64,000 bases of DNA from contig JAJKFL010000039.1 in the NCBI GenBank assembly GCA_021186555.1, forward strand, positions 22,706,733 to 22,770,732, given 5' to 3'. Within the stretch, counting starts at the first letter, position 1. Every line of letters starts with the position of its first letter. Below are positions 58,381 to 64,000 of this stretch, in pieces. The translations under genes were made by a program, and so were the position numbers. The DNA comes from Reticulitermes speratus. Its lineage: Eukaryota > Arthropoda > Insecta > Blattodea > Rhinotermitidae. The notes under the pieces were generated by a model. That model was not told where the DNA came from. It ran no database searches and saw only the letters and a list, made by a program, of their open reading frames with translations.

Positions 58381-58884
58381 CAGAGGCGTATTTAAATGTC
58401 ATGAAACCAACAAATTTATATTAAGTGGTTTATTCACATTCGAATAACCTGTGGATGGAAACACAGAATCAAATACTTTGATTGTGGATTTGTGCCCTTT
58501 AAACTCGGACTTACCTACAAACACGGTAATAAAACTCGCAGACGCTGGGTGGTCTCTTAACTGCACGACATTCGTAAGTAGTTCCATGAAAATCAGCCTA
58601 ATGGTTAAAATATCATTAAAGGGTCTGACACACAAGACGGTAACCCTGAAGCTAAAACTAAGAATGGTAATGCATGCTCTGGAAGATATTACTTCCTTTC
58701 TCGTATAGGAATATGCCATTCAAAGTTTCATGTGTACACCTGAGTCCACACCAATGCCCCCAAGGATGCCTGCAACTAAGCCAGGGGCCAGATGGGTCTA
58801 CTTCAAAGCGAACACGAACCAGAAAGACAGGAAATAATAAGGTAAAGCTGCCCATGTCATTAACTGAGCACCACACCATGAAAG

Positions 58885-59140
58885 CATGTGGCGAGTAAGG
58901 TATAGCTCCACTCATTCTTAACCTCAGCAACAGATAAAAGTAATTAGTCAGTTTCGCGTTCCTCCCACTTTACCCACGGAAAAGAGTCTCCAGTACCCAC
59001 TAAATAGGATACTGGTTGGGCCCCAGAGCCGATCTTGGACGCTATGGAAACGAGAAAATCTCTTGTCCTGTCAGAAATCAATCATCGATTTCTAGGTCAT
59101 CCAGCTTGTAGCCTGCATCTTTATACGGCCTGAGATAATT
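58885..59140 (-). mobile_element. tRNA-derived SINE, family B, copy 4
   Basis: It carries the family core (CGGCTCTGGGGCCCAACC), GGGTAAAGTGGGAGG, and the 3' part GTTAAGAATGAGTGGAG. The tRNA head (TCAGGCCGTATAAAG) is worn and the B box has lost its GGTTC. A further repeat, with peptide-like reading LSCRHPWGHWCGLRC, abuts it at 58660-58885. Confidence 0.72.
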
Positions 59141-59548
59141 AAAATGTTAAATGACTAGCAATTATCTGTCCTGAACACATTGTATAAATACACCAAACGA
59201 CATAAAAATAATGCAAGCAACAATCGGTAATCAGCATTACTGGTAAGAATAAAATAAGAAAGTTATTGTCTTTAAGTATAACATTTAACTTAGTCCACAC
59301 TTAAAAACAATATTTACTATTGTAAGAAGGCCCCCTTTTAAGAAAAATATCAGATATTAAAAAACAGAACCCGCCATAACATCTGTTCAGCAATCGAGAA
59401 CCATCCTCCTATGTTTTGGTACGAATAGCGAACATTACATTCAACTTCTGAGGTGGGGAGATTCTGCTTTTTTATAGGTGAGAAATACAACAGGCTAAAA
59501 TCGTTAACATTTACCGGAGACTCCAAAACTATCATTTCAGCCGAACTA

Positions 59549-59582
59549 TATTATTATTATTATTTATATTATTATTATATTA
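59549..59582. repeat. (ATT)n microsatellite
   Basis: TATTATTATTATTATT with a TATATT interruption. Confidence 0.85.
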
Positions 59583-60189
59583 CTGCTGTTTACAATAATT
59601 ATTTATATTGTGTACGATGAAGTAAAAACTGATAAAGAAGAATTATAAACATTAGCATCCGTGAAAACAACAGCGGTAGGAACTGACAAACAACATTGTT
59701 CACATCAACTACTGGCCCTATATTGAACGAACCAAACCAGTGTAGCCAACTCACAGAAAAAATAACGAAGAGACTACCTAGATTACACTAATGAAACTAA
59801 GATAAATGACCAACTACCCTCACTTATATTTTATTGAAATTCATCAATATTAACATGGATGCAAGCGCTGTTTTGATGTGCTTTGCCTAGCCTGTCAATA
59901 TCAGCCCTAATCATAACTTCAGACTGTGGTTTTCTGACCTGCGACATTGTAGTCTCGTGTTAATCGACGTTTCGAAATGCCTGTTGTCTCGGTCTTCAGG
60001 AAACAAACGATTACAAACAACGATTACGCACAGAAAGCAGTAGGGGTAATGACGGCTTACAAACCGAAACGCAACAAATTAATCAGGGAATAAGTATTTA
60101 TGACAATGAATGTTAATAAAATAAGTGTACAATATACTTAAAGAACGGCATTTTCAATTAATAAATTCATTAAGCGAACTGAAGTGACT

Positions 60190-60470
60190 AAAATGGGAGC
60201 CGGGATATTCAGTTGGTGACTATGCTAAGGGCTGGAAACCGAGAAGTCGTGGTTCGACCCCTGACAGAGGACGATTATTTTTCTCTTCTCCAAAGCGTCC
60301 AGACTGGATCTGGGGCCTACAAAGCCTCCTATCTAACGGGTAATGGAGAATTCTCACCGGGAGTAAGGCGGCCGGGGCGTATCGCTGTGATCACTCTTCC
60401 CATTTAGAGTTAAGAACGCGCGCAGCGGTGCCTCCATTCACCCATATGTCTTTACGGAGTGAATGTTAGT
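60190..60470 (+). mobile_element. tRNA-derived SINE, family B, copy 5 (plus strand)
   Basis: Plus-strand head AGCCGGGATATTCAGTTGG (A box), B box GTGGTTCGACCCC, core CGTCCAGACTGGATCTGGGG, and 3' part TAGAGTTAAGAACG. It is the only full family-B copy here in this orientation. The tail region is diverged. Confidence 0.75.
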
Positions 60471-61834
60471 TAAGTACCTTAAAGTGTCTAGAAGAACTAA
60501 GCTACGGAAACTACGTAATCATGCTAGCTACATAATAATCAGTTACCCTAATTAGACGAACTAAATAATTTAATTAAAGCAAATCATTCTTTGATGTCAG
60601 AATCCTGAGTTTTAAACTCTTTACACAAAAATCGGCACCGAAAACACCACATGGACTCTGCTCTGTATTCGAGCGTTCACTGACGAATTTCATGGTTATT
60701 TGGTCCGTTCAAAGAAGAGCGCCTACAGTACCTTGGCCCTCTGAAGTAGCAATTTCATGTAACGAGTTCAGAAAATTCAGTTCTTACTAACGTGTCTCCA
60801 ACATAAAAACCAACTGGTTAATGCTGCATAGAGACATAATCGCTGTTTGTTCTCAGAATCATACGAAACGCATTTACACCCTACAGGTAAAATGCAAGCC
60901 TTTAATGGTAATACATATAGTTACCATTGTGGCTTAATGATGAATCCTTTATTGCCTAGTGGTTACTGTACGTACCGCAAGGGGCAAAACTTGCCTGCGT
61001 TTTGCTCGCACATTTCATTTATGTATTCCAGATGTTTCTTACAAAAAACAGCAAATATCTCCCTATACAGAATTCACTTGTGTTTTTAATGGAAGAACAC
61101 TGTGTTCTCTGAGAGGAACACAGCTATTCTTTTATCGCTCACAGAAGCCAGCAGCTTCACTGCAGAGAAAGCTTGCATCCGCTACGAAATCCCCTGATAG
61201 TGGCAGTGCTCAGGTCAGCGACGAAAGACGCGATCTGTATGAAATGAATCTTTATATGCAACGTACATTTATGCAGGTCTTCAAGGCGTTACAATAGGCT
61301 CACTGTCAGCTTCGCTGCGGTATCTCACAAAATCGAATCATCACTTCGTTCTGAGCTATGTAATGTGAGAAACGTTAAGCGAAACGCATTCGGAAACGAC
61401 CTTTTAGTGCAACGATGGAAATCGGTGTGACCTAACAGCAGACCACCTGTTTACCCGAAGACACAATGTTCTGGCAAGCAATGCAATTACACAAACCTGG
61501 ATATCAAGAACTGGAGGCTTCTAACAGTGGTGATGAGAGTGACGTCCATTGTGCAGGTCGCCGAGGCACTGACTGCGACCAACTGTTATCCCGTCCCCCA
61601 CCCGCGGGCCAAAATCAGCATGCAGCCACACCAGTAATGTGTCATCAGGTCCCACAGACGCATACTCTTCCCAGCAGGAGGTCATGCTCAGCCAGTCAGT
61701 AACAGAACCTATTTCGTGTTCCTGGTATTGTAGAAGCATTCATTCTAAGAAGCTTGAAGTCGTCTGGAACTGACTTTGTCTATTAGTAAATAGATACCGA
61801 TATTTCGGAACAGCCCATTGGCCCCACATTCGGT

Positions 61835-61932
61835 GTCCAAAACAGTAAAGGACCAGATGACACGGTATCATATCCCAGACGACTTAAATTTTCATCAACA
61901 CCGCTGTGAAAACCTCAAATTTCGCATTCTTG
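61835..61932 (-). repeat. LTAVLL-type dispersed repeat, copy 4
   Basis: The minus strand has AAATTTGAGGTTTTCACAGC and GGTGTTGATGAAAATTTAAG, followed by TCTGGGATATGATACCGTG, parallel to the other copies. It is decayed. Confidence 0.5.
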
Positions 61933-63106
61933 CTTCATTTCCAGAGTTGTAATTTGCCCCGCATTTCAGTTTGCCGCGTGATGGCACCCTTGGAAATAAT
62001 TCTTCTGTCCTCCTGTCATTTCCATTTACCAAAAATTCAAGTCTTAACAAAACACTTATCTTCATAAATAATTCTCTGGTAACGTAACCTCAAAATGCAG
62101 TTAATATTTAAGCATGAAAATAAACCGCCTTCTCGGATATGAGTGTGAATCTTGTAGATACGTGCCGACGTTTCAGAGAAACATACAGCCAGCATTATCT
62201 TTGTAGATAATGGAAGCAGCAGGTTCCTCTTTAACATCGATATACCTCTACCAGAGTGTACAGACTCACATATCAGAGGATAGCTTCTTAGTCGTCGCCC
62301 TCAGAATCTCAAATATCACAATACTGAAGCACGTTCGTGATTATCCCTTCATATTGCTATCAATGTTATATTCCTGGCAGCACCTAGATCTTCAAGTGAC
62401 AACCTTCCACAGAGTTTTCTTCATCAGACTCTGCAAGGATTTCTTTTCCCCTTTCAAGATAATCATTCATTTAACACGTCTAAATATTGAAACTGCACAT
62501 TATGAAATGTGGTAAGTTATTTTAAAGACATTGCAACGGTTATAAAACGTCTGGAAAACATTCAGGAGGTATTCTATTCGTATCTGGACTGTAAACCGAT
62601 TCCGACGCCAAGCACATCTGTGGACACCGCGTTTTAAATAGCCCTCAGCTGTATACCCTTAAATTGAACAAAGTAACTCCCAAAGCCTTTCTACGCTAAC
62701 TAAATACTCGACAGACTGGCGGATGACAGTTGCTCTGTATAATAACTGTCATGTGGTGCAACAATCGACGTCGGTCAGGCTTTGCTATTGGTACTGCACA
62801 CTTAATTCCATGAGTGTACTAAGTTTCAAGTCGCACTGATGACGCATGTGGCTTTGGCTTTATCACAATATTATTGTTAACGAGGGGCGTCTAACTGAAA
62901 TATGACGATAAGTATTGTGATAAAGAGTGATGGCAGTGCTTAGTGCTAGAGTGGGCGATAATACGGTCGAATGCCCATTCTTAGCATTAGAGTGAATGAC
63001 AAGTTCCTAAGGAAAGATACCTAAAACTTACGTCTGTAGTTCTGCCTAGATTCCAGTCTTCTGGGATGCGGGTTATCAATCTTAAAAGCGTCAAACCTCA
63101 CTTATA

Positions 63107-63133
63107 TTCTCTCTCTCTCTCCTCTCTCTCTCT
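63107..63133. repeat. (CT)n microsatellite
   Basis: TCTCTCTCTCTCTCC followed by a second CT run. Confidence 0.88.
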
Positions 63134-63397
63134 ATGTGCGATAAACCCCCATTCGCTTACTTTGATTCAAACGTAGGTCTGTAGTTGATACGATGTCGCT
63201 AACTATTCTACAGACCATGTAAGGCGTAGTGTATTTCAGTCTATGTAATTTTTTTGATCGGTGTACGACCACACGAGTTGCAGTCATTGGCACGGGGACA
63301 CTTGAGAGACGAGTGTGACGACCGGAAGAAGCAGACGGACGTGCAAGGATGCTGGCCCAACTGACAAGGAGGGGGCGATGCTGCGAGAAGGCATGCT

Positions 63398-63662
63398 GGA
63401 ATGTGTACCCTGTGGTCAGCAATCGGCTAGAATGTGTACCCTGTGGTCAGCAATCGGCTGGAATGTGTACCTGTGGTCACAATCGCTAGATGTACCTGTG
63501 GTCACATCGCTGGAATTTACCTGTGGCAGCATCGCGGAATGTGTACCCTGTGGTCAGCAATCGCGAGGCCTTCGCATCGGCTGAATGTTACTGTGGTCAC
63601 AATCGCTGATGTGTACCTTGGGCACAATCGGCTGGAATGTGTACCCTGTGGTCAGCAATCGA
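63398..63662. repeat. Minisatellite, about 31-bp unit, eroded copies
   Basis: The unit is GGAATGTGTACCCTGTGGTC plus AGCAATCGGCT. About eight copies lie in a row, full-length at the ends and near 63540 and 63633, with shortened copies between (for example TGTACCTGTGGTCACAATCG) that differ mainly by single missing bases. Confidence 0.88.
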
Positions 63663-64000
63663 CAGTACGGATACATATGACCTGCACTCTTAACAGCGGT
63701 TTGTCTTCTGGCAATTTTAACCATAACTAATCTTCCTTCAGGATAGGAAATAAAAGTGTCACAATCACACAGAAACTGGTACAATTAAAATAAGCGACAG
63801 TCCGCACAAACATGCATATTAAATGCCGCATATGGGACCTCTTGAACACACACGTATTCACTTTATTGTCCTGATTCTTAAACTGTAAGATGCGCCGCTC
63901 CAAGCAAACGTATGAAGATTCCGGGGGCAGCAGTTATGAAACGTGGCCAAATTATGTTTTGTTTAAAACCACACGAATGTTTTACGCAACGATGATTTAT

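Larger units (their letters stand above)
56167..64000 (-). other. Upstream flank or large 5' intron of the formin gene
   Basis: No N-terminal formin exon (GTPase-binding domain, start codon) was found on the minus strand here, so the gene probably continues beyond 64000. The block contains SINE-B copies, LTAVLL-type repeats, microsatellites and a minisatellite. The stretches 56950-58100 and 62520-63100 have no recognisable feature. Confidence 0.55.

Overview
This is a eukaryotic, AT-rich and intron-rich stretch of an animal genome. The spliced gene encodes a protein of arthropod type. The dispersed repeats (non-LTR retrotransposon 3' ends with GAAT tails, several tRNA-headed SINE families, a decayed repeat whose minus strand reads like LTAVLLKIQ, and a mariner relic) are of the kind I associate with cockroaches and termites (Blattodea). 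The order is inference; insect is likely from the protein.

The window is dominated by one minus-strand gene, an FHOD-family formin (Drosophila Fhos; vertebrate FHOD1/FHOD3). I traced 19 coding exons from 56166 down to the stop codon at 11830, about 3.57 kb of coding sequence (about 1189 residues) spread over 44 kb. In protein order they encode the end of the N-terminal GTPase-binding region, the FH3/armadillo region (exons at 56.1, 49.1, 44.8, 42.4 and 41.0 kb), a Ser-rich, basic and acidic linker (38.3, 36.6 and 36.0 kb), the proline-rich FH1 (33.9 to 33.0 kb), the actin-binding FH2 (33.0 kb to 19.2 kb), and the DAD autoinhibitory tail (17.0 kb and 11.9 kb). Every junction keeps frame and phase except one: the exon at 37956-38313 needs one extra base near 38071-38100. 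The start codon and first exons were not found and probably lie beyond the right edge.

The introns hold most of the rest. The intron at 33.9-35.6 kb carries a palindromic mariner relic. The intron at 38.3-40.9 kb carries a short hAT-type element with an exact 8-bp target duplication. The intron at 49.1-56.1 kb carries two SINEs, one with a 10-bp target duplication, a LINE 3' end and microsatellites. The 1-11.8 kb flank, downstream of the formin, holds repeats and one candidate exon of an unidentified minus-strand gene (6979-7136). The 56.2-64 kb flank holds SINE copies and a minisatellite whose units differ by single-base losses.

I saw no rRNA genes, functional tRNA genes, CRISPR arrays or bacterial-type operons. 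I found no convincing new multi-gene system. The most notable items are the exon frameshift, the inverted mariner, the dated transposon insertions and the unassigned exon.
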